The position numbers and the translations under genes were made by a program. Below are positions 6,412-12,627 of a stretch of 13,626 nt of DNA, piece after piece (position 1 is the stretch's first letter; each line of letters opens with the position of its first letter). The notes under the pieces are model-generated. The model was not told the DNA's origin. It made no database searches and worked only from the letters and a program-made list of their open reading frames with translations. The stretch covers positions 1-13,626 of the forward strand of contig URRZ01000059.1 of the NCBI GenBank assembly GCA_900550385.1. Reading direction: 5' to 3'. This stretch comes from an uncultured Coriobacteriaceae bacterium. Its GTDB lineage: Bacteria > Actinomycetota > Coriobacteriia > Coriobacteriales > Eggerthellaceae.

Positions 6412-6445
6412 CTTCCAACACGAGATCCGCAGGAGGTGCAACGCC

Positions 6446-8005
6446 ATGCCGCCACGAGGGATGAACCTGCCCACCGTCGCCGACGCGGTGAAAAGGCACG
6501 CGCGACAGAATCCCGATGCCCCCATGCTGGTCGGCATGGTCCGCCATATGTCCTACGCCGAATCCGCCGCCCGCATCGGCGCGTTCGCCGCCTACCTGCG
6601 CGGGGAATGCGGCGTCCGGGAGGGGACGACCGTCATCGTGTCGGCCCTCAACTGCATGGAGATGCCGCTGGTCATCGTGGCGGCGACGGCCGCGGGCGCG
6701 CGGATGGTCCTGTTCTCGCCCGAGATGACGCTGACGCTGTTCCGCCAGCACATGGCCGCCGCCGCGCCCGCCGCCGTCATCCTCACCTCGCAGGATCAGT
6801 GCCTGGCCGCCCGCGAGGTCGCGCCCGACGCCCACATCTTCTCGATCGGCTGCGACGTGGCGCCGTTCGACCGCGTCGAGCGGATCATGGACGGCCGCGC
6901 GGCGGGCTTCGCCGGGGCGGAGTGGGAAAGCGCGCCCGACGCGCAGATCGCCGTCCTGTCGTCGGGGACCACGGGCAAGCCGAAGACCATCGTGAACACC
7001 GCCTCGTCGTTCGTCTACAACGGGCTGCAGTTCGGGCGCTCCTTGGGGATGGACGTGGGGGAGCCGGTGTACCTGCCGGTGCCGGTGTACCACGTGTTCG
7101 GCATCGTCGGCCTGTTCGGGACGCTGCTCGCCGGCGCCACGTCCGTCAGCTCGCCGAAGTACAGCCCCGAGACCGCGCTGGCCCTCATCCAGAAGACGGG
7201 GGCGACCATCCATCTGGGCGTCCCCACCATGTTCGTGCGCGAGCTCGACCTCGCCGACCATGCGGAATGCGACCTGAGCTCGCTGCGCTGCGGCCTGGTG
7301 GCGGGCGCGGGCTGCCCGCCGATGGTGATCGAGGAGTTCGAACGGCGCTGGGGCTGCCGCATCCAGCAATCCTACGGCATGTCCGAGACGGCCGCCACGC
7401 TGACCCTGACGCCGCTGGAGATGCCCGTTTCGCGCCGCGTCAAGACGGCGGGCTGCGCCATCGAGGGCGTCACGCTGGCGATCGATGCCGAGACGGGCGA
7501 GATCCTGGTGAAGACGCCCGCCTACATGCTGGGCATCGAGCGGCCCGACGGGACCCTCGACCCCTGTCTCGACGAGGACGGCTGGTACCGCACGGGGGAC
7601 GTCGGCTCGATCGATGCCGACGGCATGCTGACGGTGACGGGCCGCATCAAGGAGATGATCATCCGCGGCGGCATCAATATCTTCCCCGCCGAGATCGAGG
7701 CGCTGTACATGGAGGCTCCCGGGGTGAGGGAGTGCTGCCTGGTGAGCTATCCCGACGTGGAGTTGGGCGAGCGCACCTGCCTGTGCGTCGTCCCCGAGCC
7801 CGGCGCGCCCATCGATCCCGCTGCGCTGCGCGAGTGGAGCCGGCCGCATCTCGAGAAGTTCAAGGTCCCCGACACCGTCGTGGAGGTGGCGTCGCTGCCC
7901 TTGCTGCCGAGCGGCAAGGTCGATCGCGGCGGCCTTCAGGACGCCGTCTGCGAGGGCATCAAGTCGGGGAGGATCCACGCGTACGGCCGCCCGTATTTCG
8001 CCTAG
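6446..8005 (+). CDS. AMP-dependent acyl-CoA synthetase/ligase
   Basis: 519 residues, the usual length for an ANL-superfamily ligase that activates a carboxylic acid with ATP to an acyl-adenylate and then to the CoA thioester. All key motifs are present: phosphate loop SSGTTGKPK (172-180), QQSYGMSETAATL (307-319), the hinge region DGWYRTGDVG (378-387), GRIKEMIIRGGINIFPAEIE (399-418), and the catalytic Lys491 in LPSGKVDR. AGGAGGTG (6431-6438) lies 7 bases before the start. No membrane segment. It follows the CoA-transferase by 201 bases and has its own promoter, so it is probably a separately controlled partner. The ligase could prime the pathway with the first CoA ester, after which the transferase recycles CoA. 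The substrate (aromatic, medium-chain or hydroxy acid) cannot be read from sequence; it resembles the cyclohexanecarboxylate/O-succinylbenzoate-type ligases only in general. Confidence 0.9.
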   Translation: MPPRGMNLPTVADAVKRHARQNPDAPMLVGMVRHMSYAESAARIGAFAAYLRGECGVREGTTVIVSALNCMEMPLVIVAATAAGARMVLFSPEMTLTLFRQHMAAAAPAAVILTSQDQCLAAREVAPDAHIFSIGCDVAPFDRVERIMDGRAAGFAGAEWESAPDAQIAVLSSGTTGKPKTIVNTASSFVYNGLQFGRSLGMDVGEPVYLPVPVYHVFGIVGLFGTLLAGATSVSSPKYSPETALALIQKTGATIHLGVPTMFVRELDLADHAECDLSSLRCGLVAGAGCPPMVIEEFERRWGCRIQQSYGMSETAATLTLTPLEMPVSRRVKTAGCAIEGVTLAIDAETGEILVKTPAYMLGIERPDGTLDPCLDEDGWYRTGDVGSIDADGMLTVTGRIKEMIIRGGINIFPAEIEALYMEAPGVRECCLVSYPDVELGERTCLCVVPEPGAPIDPAALREWSRPHLEKFKVPDTVVEVASLPLLPSGKVDRGGLQDAVCEGIKSGRIHAYGRPYFA

Positions 8006-8033
8006 GCATTCCTGCGCCGCGGTCGCGCGCGGG

Positions 8034-8056
8034 GCTGTGGTAGCATAGCGCGCATG
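8034..8056 (+). promoter_or_regulatory. Promoter giving a leaderless mRNA for the U32 gene
   Basis: TAGCAT (8041-8046) ends 7 bases before the A of the start codon at 8054, the normal distance from a -10 box to the transcription start. No Shine-Dalgarno sequence lies between the two. The pattern fits a leaderless transcript, common in actinobacteria. A -35 box is not obvious. Confidence 0.4.
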
Positions 8057-9331
8057 GAAACGACGACTTCCCCCGGGCGGGCGGACGCCCCGTTCGAACC
8101 CATCCATATGGAGCTGCTGGCGCCGGCGGGAGGCCGGCCCCAGCTGGAAACCGCGCTGCGCTACGGCGCCGACGCGGTGTATCTGGCCTGCGACCGCTTC
8201 GGCATGCGCCAGCGCGCCCAGAACTTCCGCTTGGAGGACATCCCCTCGGCGGTGGAGCTGGCGCACTCCTTCGGCGCGACGGTCCATGTGACGCTGAACA
8301 CCCTCATGGACGCCGACGACATCGCGGCGCTTCCCGCCTACCTGGAATCCCTCGCCGCCGCCGGCGCCGACGCCTTCATCGTCAGCGACTTGGGCGCGTT
8401 CTCGCTTGCCCAGAAGCACGCCCCGGGCGTCGCGCTGCACGTGAGTACGCAGGCGAGCGTGTCCAATGCGGCTGCAGCGCGCCGCTGGCACGACATGGGC
8501 GCCTCGCGCGTGGTGTGCGCGCGGGAGATGAGCGTCGAGGACATCGCGCGCATGCGGGAGGACACGCCCGCCGATCTGGAGATAGAGGCGTTCGCCCATG
8601 GGGCGATGTGCGTCGCCGTGTCGGGCAGGTGTCTGCTTTCCGCCGCCATGACGGGCAGATCGGGCAACAAGGGCCACTGCTCCCAATCGTGCCGTTGGAG
8701 CTACGCGCTGGTGGAGGAGAAGCGGCCGGGGGAGTATTTCCCCATCGAGGAGGACACGAGGGGCTCCTACGTGCTGAACGCGCGCGACCTATGCATGATC
8801 GACCACCTGCGCGACCTCGCCTCGGCTGGCGTGGGGTCCATCAAGCTGGAGGGGCGCAACAAGCGCGCCTTCTACGTCGCCACGGTCGTGCACGCCTACC
8901 GCTCGGTGCTCGACGGCGCCGACCCCGCCTCGGCATGGGACGACCTGCTGGCGATATCCCACAGGCCCTACGGGACCGGGTTCTACTATGGCCAGCCCGA
9001 CCAATCGCCCGAGCGCGACGGGTACGTGAAGGAATGCCTCCATGCCGCGACGGTGCGGGATTGCCGGCAGGCGGGGGAGGGGTGGCTCGTCGAGGCGGAG
9101 TGCCACAACCGCTTCTGCGAGGGCGATGAGCTCGAAGCGCTCCGCCCGCGCCTTCCCTTGGCGCGCATCCGGGTTGCGGGCCTGGAGTGGCTTCCCGAGC
9201 CGGACGAGGCAGGCGGTGATGTTGTCGCGCCCGTCCCCGTGCCGGTGGCGAATCGGTCCATGGCGCTCTACCGGTTCCGCTCGCCGGTGCGCCTCGACGC
9301 GGGCGACCTCCTGCGCATCCGCATCGCCTAG
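8054..9331 (+). CDS. U32 family protein (TrhP/YegQ-like, 'peptidase U32')
   Basis: 425 residues, normal for a single-copy U32 protein. The TIM-barrel-like domain starts at MELLAPAGGRPQLETALRYGADAVYL, given here in parts as ELLAPAGG (20-27) and YGADAVYL (37-44). The family signature EAFAHGAMCVAVSGRC (178-193) is followed by GHCSQSCRW (207-215). Cys186, Cys193, Cys209 and Cys213 match the four cysteines thought to bind an Fe-S cluster in U32 RNA-modifying enzymes such as TrhP (prephenate-dependent tRNA 5-hydroxyuridine) and RlhA (23S rRNA). SIKLEGRNK (262-270) is also conserved, and a C-terminal U32 domain spans about 330-425. A tRNA or rRNA modification role is more likely than proteolysis. 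ATG 8054 has no ribosome site; the internal ATG at 8108, just before the conserved domain, has none either. It runs with its neighbours but is probably functionally unrelated to the CoA genes. Confidence 0.88.
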   Translation: METTTSPGRADAPFEPIHMELLAPAGGRPQLETALRYGADAVYLACDRFGMRQRAQNFRLEDIPSAVELAHSFGATVHVTLNTLMDADDIAALPAYLESLAAAGADAFIVSDLGAFSLAQKHAPGVALHVSTQASVSNAAAARRWHDMGASRVVCAREMSVEDIARMREDTPADLEIEAFAHGAMCVAVSGRCLLSAAMTGRSGNKGHCSQSCRWSYALVEEKRPGEYFPIEEDTRGSYVLNARDLCMIDHLRDLASAGVGSIKLEGRNKRAFYVATVVHAYRSVLDGADPASAWDDLLAISHRPYGTGFYYGQPDQSPERDGYVKECLHAATVRDCRQAGEGWLVEAECHNRFCEGDELEALRPRLPLARIRVAGLEWLPEPDEAGGDVVAPVPVPVANRSMALYRFRSPVRLDAGDLLRIRIA

Positions 9332-9373
9332 CCCGTGCGCCTCGGCCCCTCGCGCCGACGCGCCCCGATTGCG

Positions 9374-9379
9374 TATAAT
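9374..9379 (+). promoter_or_regulatory. Putative -10 box for the homocysteine methyltransferase gene
   Basis: A perfect TATAAT lies 41 bases before the start codon at 9420. The transcript leader would be about 35 bases, too short for a SAM or cobalamin riboswitch. No clear -35 box. Confidence 0.5.
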
Positions 9380-9419
9380 GGCTGCCAAACGCCGTCCGCA
9401 TCCCGGAGGAGGGGATCAC

Positions 9420-11030
9420 ATGTCTTCGACCGCTTCCATCCCGCGCGACTATTCCGCTTGGGAGGCCTTGAGGAACCCGGCGGAATCGCCTTTGCCCGAC
9501 CCCCTCGCGGGGCTCAACATAGCCGACGAGCATCTCGAGCGTGTTCTGCGCGGGCACGACCTGCTGGTGCAGGACGGCGCCATCGGCACCCAGCTGCAGG
9601 CGCGCGGGGCGGCGGACGGCGGGCAGATCCCCGATCTGGCGAGCATCGAGCACCCCGACATCGTCACGGACGTGCACCGCTCCTACGTCGAGGCGGGTGC
9701 CGAAATGGTCACCACCAACTCGTTCGGCGCGAACTCGTTCAAGCTCAAGGGCGCCGCCTCCGTCCAAGAGGTGTGCGAGGCCGCCGTCGCCTGCGCCAAG
9801 GCGTCGGGCGCGCGCTACGTGGCGGGAAGCATCGGCCCGCTGGGATCGATCCTCGCCCCCTTCGGGCCGGTCTCCTTCGAGGATGCCTACCGGGCCTTCC
9901 TCGAGCAGGCGACGGCGCTCGCCCGCGCGGGCGCGGACGTGCTCACCATCGAGACGATGACCGACCTGCGCGAGGCCAAGGCGGCGCTTCTCGCGGCGAA
10001 GGAGGCGGCGAACCTGCCCGTGTTCGCATCCATGACGTACGGCTCCAACGGACGGACGCTGTTCGGCACGCCGCCCGAGACGGTGGCGGCGGTGCTGTCC
10101 TCGTTGGGGGCGAACGTGGTGAGCGTGAACTGCTCGCTGGGCCCCGCCGAGCTGGTCCCGGTCGTCGAGGGGCTGGCGAGGGCGTCCCGCTGCCCCGTGG
10201 CCGCGCGGCCCAACGCCGGCATGCCCCGCCTGGTGGGCGGCGAGACGGTCTACGACGTCTCTCCCGACGAGTTCGCGGAGGCGATGGTGCGCATCCTGGA
10301 GGCGGGCGCCAGCGTGGTGGGAGGCTGCTGCGGCACGTCGCCGGAGTTCGTCGAGTGGCTGTCGCGTGTGGCGGCGTCGTTCGGGCATCCCGTCGAGCGC
10401 CGCTACGAGCCCGCCTTGCGCGTGTGCGACGCCCAGAAGACGGGGGAGGTCGCCCCCGGCTCGCTCGGCGGGCTCTCCGTCGTCCGCGCCGGCGATCCCG
10501 ACGACCCCGATTTCGCCGACGACGTGCGCGAGGGCGACGCCGAATCCGTCGCCGACGAGGCGATGGACGCCCGCGACGAGGGCGCCGACGTCGTCGAGCT
10601 GTGCTGCGCGCTGGAGGGCGTCTCGCAGGATCTGGAGCGCGAATTGCTGGGGGAGGCGGTCGGCCTGCTGGAGGAGGCTTCGCCTGTCGCCTTGCTGGTC
10701 AGGACGGACGATCCCCTGGCGCTGGAAGCCGCCGTCCGCGCGTATGCGGGCAAGCCCATAGCCGCGACGGCGAGCGGCGCCGCGGCGGCGCTCGAGGCGC
10801 TGCTGCCCGTGGCGAAGAAGTACGGCTGCCCGGTGGTCATCCCGTCCGCATCCGTCGGCGACATGGAAAGCGAGCTGGAGCTGAGCCGGCTGGAGGGCAT
10901 CCCCGGCGAGGACTTCATCGTCGAGGAGCGGGATGGGCGGTGCGCCATCCCCGCATCGCGCTGCGTCCAGCATCTCGTCCCCGCCGAAGGGGGCTTCCGG
11001 ATCGTCTCGGCGGCGGAAAAAGGGATTTAA
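9420..11030 (+). CDS. Homocysteine S-methyltransferase with degenerate pterin-binding-like domain (short MetH-like)
   Basis: 536 residues from ATG 9420, which has GGAGGAGG (9405-9412) 7 bases upstream; the longer frame from 9042 would overlap the U32 gene and is rejected. Residues ~46-320 form a homocysteine methyltransferase barrel: LLVQDGAIGTQLQARG (48-63), VTTNSFGANSFKL (97-109), GSIGPLG (136-142). The zinc ligands are present: Cys238 in VNCSLGP and Cys303-Cys304 in GGCCGTSPE. After an acidic linker (about 358-375, Asp-rich), residues ~350-535 resemble a second barrel related to the pterin/methyltetrahydrofolate-binding domain of MetH (DARDEGADVVELCC, 383-396), but highly diverged. The cobalamin-binding and AdoMet-activation domains are absent. 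It should transfer a methyl group to homocysteine, either from S-methylmethionine or with a separate corrinoid protein. It is not clear which. Confidence 0.82.
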   Translation: MSSTASIPRDYSAWEALRNPAESPLPDPLAGLNIADEHLERVLRGHDLLVQDGAIGTQLQARGAADGGQIPDLASIEHPDIVTDVHRSYVEAGAEMVTTNSFGANSFKLKGAASVQEVCEAAVACAKASGARYVAGSIGPLGSILAPFGPVSFEDAYRAFLEQATALARAGADVLTIETMTDLREAKAALLAAKEAANLPVFASMTYGSNGRTLFGTPPETVAAVLSSLGANVVSVNCSLGPAELVPVVEGLARASRCPVAARPNAGMPRLVGGETVYDVSPDEFAEAMVRILEAGASVVGGCCGTSPEFVEWLSRVAASFGHPVERRYEPALRVCDAQKTGEVAPGSLGGLSVVRAGDPDDPDFADDVREGDAESVADEAMDARDEGADVVELCCALEGVSQDLERELLGEAVGLLEEASPVALLVRTDDPLALEAAVRAYAGKPIAATASGAAAALEALLPVAKKYGCPVVIPSASVGDMESELELSRLEGIPGEDFIVEERDGRCAIPASRCVQHLVPAEGGFRIVSAAEKGI

Positions 11031-11041
11031 GGTTCTTCAGG

Positions 11042-11071
11042 TTGTGGAGCGCAATCACCTGCGCTTATTGT
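11042..11071 (+). promoter_or_regulatory. Possible promoter of the small gene at 11112
   Basis: TTGTGG (11042-11047) and TATTGT (11066-11071) are 18 bases apart; TAAGAT (11071-11076) is an alternative -10. It lies 40 bases before the start codon. Weak match. Confidence 0.35.
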
Positions 11072-11111
11072 AAGATAGGGGCAACGCAATTCCCAAGGAA
11101 AGGGGTTCGCT

Positions 11112-11414
11112 ATGGGAGTGAAAGCAGCGGAGGCGCTGGATGTGACCTACGACGGTCTGCCGACCTATCTGCACGCCAACCATTCGGTGTACATGGAGGT
11201 CGACGGCGCGACGTACTACCTTACCGACGTGAACGATCGGTACTGGCGCGTGCAGGACACCACGCAGTTCAACGAGAAGGGGCACTACGTCGACATGAGC
11301 GAACTGGTCCCCACGATCAGCGAATTCTTGGAGCTCCCCTTTTTGGAGGGCAAGTCCATCAAGGACCTCTTCGACGATGCGACCTTCTACGCGTCAGAGA
11401 AGAAGGCCGAATAG
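11112..11414 (+). CDS. Small conserved-looking protein of unknown function
   Basis: 100 residues, not recognised. It begins MGVKAAEALDVTYDGLP and has an aromatic-rich central part: YLHANHSVYMEVDGATYYLTD (19-39) and RYWRVQDTTQFNEKGHYVD (43-61), ending in an acidic, helix-like tail (SELVPTISEFLEL onward). There are no cysteines, no signal peptide and no membrane segment, so it is likely cytoplasmic. The first half looks like a small beta-rich fold. AAGGAAAGGGG (11095-11105) lies 6 bases before the start, codon use fits the GC-rich neighbours, and a strong terminator follows 30 bases after the stop, so it is very likely a real, single-gene or last-gene transcript. It stands alone between the methyltransferase and a TetR gene with no informative partner. 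No function is proposed. Confidence 0.75.
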   Translation: MGVKAAEALDVTYDGLPTYLHANHSVYMEVDGATYYLTDVNDRYWRVQDTTQFNEKGHYVDMSELVPTISEFLELPFLEGKSIKDLFDDATFYASEKKAE

Positions 11415-11443
11415 CTTTCGCGACACAACTCAATAGGGATTCG

Positions 11444-11470
11444 AAGGCGGCCTCCGGGCCGCCTTTTTTC
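11444..11470 (+). terminator. Intrinsic terminator
   Basis: AAGGCGGCC (11444-11452) and GGCCGCCTT (11457-11465) form a perfect 9-bp stem with loop TCCG, followed by a run of six T (11464-11469). This is the clearest intrinsic terminator in the window and ends the small gene at 11112-11414. Confidence 0.9.
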
Positions 11471-11507
11471 GCGCCTCGCGGGCGCGGGGATCAAACGCGG
11501 TAATAGG

Positions 11508-11549
11508 TTACGTAAAAATGTAGATAAAAGATAATTCCATTGGTAGAAT
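11508..11549 (+). promoter_or_regulatory. Promoter region and possible operator of the TetR gene
   Basis: An AT-rich island in GC-rich DNA. TTACGTAA (11508-11515) is a perfect 8-bp palindrome whose first six bases may also serve as the -35 box of GATAAT (11530-11535, spacing 16). A second -10 candidate, TAGAAT (11544-11549), has TGG just before it. A palindrome overlapping the -35 is a typical autoregulatory TetR operator position. Inferred only. Confidence 0.4.
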
Positions 11550-11595
11550 GGCACCGAAAGACAGAGGATGCGATTCATGGAACGGGGCGAATGAC

Positions 11596-12180
11596 ATGGC
11601 GATCAAGCCGACCAAGCGCGAGCTCCACTCGAGGGAGACGCGCAGGCGCATCATCGAGGCGGCCGAGGAGCTGTTCGACACCTACGGGTACGATCCGGTC
11701 AGCGTCAAGGACATCAGCGAGAAGGCGGGCGTCACCACCGGCGCGATGTACCACCACTTCAAGAACAAAGACGACCTGATCATGGCCGTGTTCGAAACGC
11801 ACTCGAACACGTTCGGCAAGCTCACCGAGCGGTTCAAGGAAAGCGACGACCCGCTGGGCGATCTGGAGTACTTCCTGTGCGACTACATGGTGAACCGCGT
11901 CGTCGAGGAGGGGATGGAGTTCACGCGCTACCGCGTGCTGAAGTACTTCCACTACACCCCGAAATCGGATTTCGACTTCTGCCTGGAGGCGATCGTGCAG
12001 CGCGGCATCGAGCTGGGGTGCTTCCGCGAGGACGCCTCGCCGGAGGATTTGTGCGACCTGTTCTCGTCGATCCATCGCGGCGCGTCGTACGAGCTGTGCG
12101 TCAGCGCGCTCGAGGTCGATCTGGAGAAGACGGTCCGTCGCCGGCTGAACCTCGCCCTCGACGGCGTCAGGCGTCGCTGA
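11596..12180 (+). CDS. TetR/AcrR family transcriptional regulator
   Basis: 194 residues from ATG 11596 (MAIKPTKREL). The frame stays open up to ATG 11548, giving 210 residues, but the extra 16 (MAPKDRGCDSWNG...) are not family-like and would start inside the promoter region; neither start has a strong ribosome site. The DNA-binding domain is clear: RETRRRIIEAAEELFDTYGY (13-32), then VSVKDISEKAGVTTGAMYHHFKNKDDL (35-61) with the TetR helix-turn-helix and the YHHFKNKDDL signature. The C-terminal ligand domain (about 70-190) is divergent and gives no ligand. The neighbours on both sides are closed off by terminators or repeats, so it probably controls itself and a distant target. No transporter gene is adjacent, unlike many TetR drug-efflux loci. 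Confidence 0.9.
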   Translation: MAIKPTKRELHSRETRRRIIEAAEELFDTYGYDPVSVKDISEKAGVTTGAMYHHFKNKDDLIMAVFETHSNTFGKLTERFKESDDPLGDLEYFLCDYMVNRVVEEGMEFTRYRVLKYFHYTPKSDFDFCLEAIVQRGIELGCFREDASPEDLCDLFSSIHRGASYELCVSALEVDLEKTVRRRLNLALDGVRRR

Positions 12181-12183
12181 ACC

Positions 12184-12272
12184 GCATCCCGCCCGCAGGC
12201 GGCGCCGGGCGCCGTCGGGTCGCATCCCGCCCGCAGGCGGGTGCCGTCGAGCCGGATCCCGCCTGCAGGCGG
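12184..12272 (+). repeat. Three direct repeats with palindromic cores
   Basis: The 19-base unit GCATCCCGCCCGCAGGCGG occurs exactly at 12184-12202 and 12222-12240, and as GGATCCCGCCTGCAGGCGG at 12254-12272. Each holds a CCGCC/GGCGG hairpin with a 4-base loop (CGCA or TGCA). Spacing start to start is 38 and 32 bases; the spacers share GCCGTCG. The array begins 4 bases after the TetR stop and ends before the tRNA promoter. It may be a REP-like element, a bidirectional transcription block or a protein-binding array. Confidence 0.8.
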
Positions 12273-12313
12273 CGCCACCCTCGCAGCGCGGAAAAAAGTT
12301 CGGAAAATGGGTC

Positions 12314-12342
12314 TTGCGCCGCCTTCCGACTTAGCGTATTAT
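12314..12342 (+). promoter_or_regulatory. Promoter of the tRNA-Ala gene
   Basis: TTGCGC (12314-12319) and TATTAT (12337-12342) are separated by exactly 17 bases, with an A-rich stretch just upstream (12291-12307) that could act as an UP element. Transcription would begin near 12349, about 25 bases before the mature tRNA. Confidence 0.65.
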
Positions 12343-12373
12343 TGCTTTCGCTGCTTTGGCAGCAACCCAATTC

Positions 12374-12449
12374 GGGGCATTAGCTCAGCTGGGAGAGCGC
12401 ATGGCTGGCAGCCATGAGGTCAGGGGTTCGATCCCCCTATGCTCCACCA
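12374..12449 (+). tRNA. tRNA-Ala (anticodon GGC)
   Basis: 76 bases fold into a full cloverleaf: acceptor GGGGCAT/ATGCTCC (one G-T pair), D arm GCTC...GAGC, anticodon stem CATGG/CCATG with 7-base loop CTGGCAG, giving anticodon GGC (reads GCC and, by wobble, GCU), and T arm AGGGG-TTCGATC-CCCCT. The discriminator base is A and the CCA end is encoded (12447-12449). Alanine identity is also supported by anticodon and the A73 discriminator; the usual G3-U70 pair is present as G3-T70. It has its own promoter and terminator and stands as a single tRNA gene. Confidence 0.95.
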
Positions 12450-12456
12450 AAACCTT

Positions 12457-12492
12457 CAGGCCGTCGGGGGGGACCCGGCGGCCTGTTTGCTT
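12457..12492 (+). terminator. Terminator of the tRNA-Ala gene
   Basis: CAGGCCG (12457-12463) pairs with CGGCCTG (12479-12485), with an inner GGG/CCC extension, followed by TTTGCTT. It starts 8 bases after the CCA end. Confidence 0.75.
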
Positions 12493-12533
12493 ATCCGGCC
12501 ATCTGCCGTTTTCGTCGAATCGCCGCGGGCGGG

Positions 12534-12563
12534 CGGTCCGCTTTTCTATAATGGAGCGGACCG
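12534..12563 (+). promoter_or_regulatory. cysE promoter within a 30-bp perfect dyad (putative operator)
   Basis: CGGTCCGCT (12534-12542) is exactly repeated in inverted form as AGCGGACCG (12555-12563). The 12-base centre contains a perfect TATAAT (12547-12552), so a protein bound to both arms would cover the -10 region. Transcription would start near 12559. The start codon is at 12628, leaving a leader of about 70 bases. The bound regulator is unknown. Confidence 0.65.
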
Positions 12564-12627
12564 ATTCGGCGACAACGACCGTCGCGCATCGCGATAGGCG
12601 CGTCGATACCATGCCAAGGAGGCGCCC

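Noticed and set aside
6314..8686. 790-residue open frame on the minus strand
   Set aside because: It is antisense to the ligase and U32 genes, rich in Arg/Ala/His, with no recognisable domain. Long antisense frames are usual in GC-rich DNA.
9042..9419. Upstream extension of the homocysteine methyltransferase frame to 9042
   Set aside because: It lies out of frame within the U32 gene and reads as Arg/Ser-rich shadow sequence; ATG 9420 has a strong ribosome site.
9332..9419. SAM or cobalamin riboswitch before the methyltransferase gene
   Set aside because: The leader after the -10 box is only about 35 bases, and no conserved riboswitch core is visible.
8841..10973. 710-residue open frame on the minus strand opposite the U32 and methyltransferase genes
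   Set aside because: Same shadow pattern; the plus-strand genes carry clear family motifs throughout.
12184..12272. CRISPR array
   Set aside because: There are only three 19-base units with spacers of 13-19 bases that resemble each other; the repeats are palindromic hairpins and no cas gene is present.
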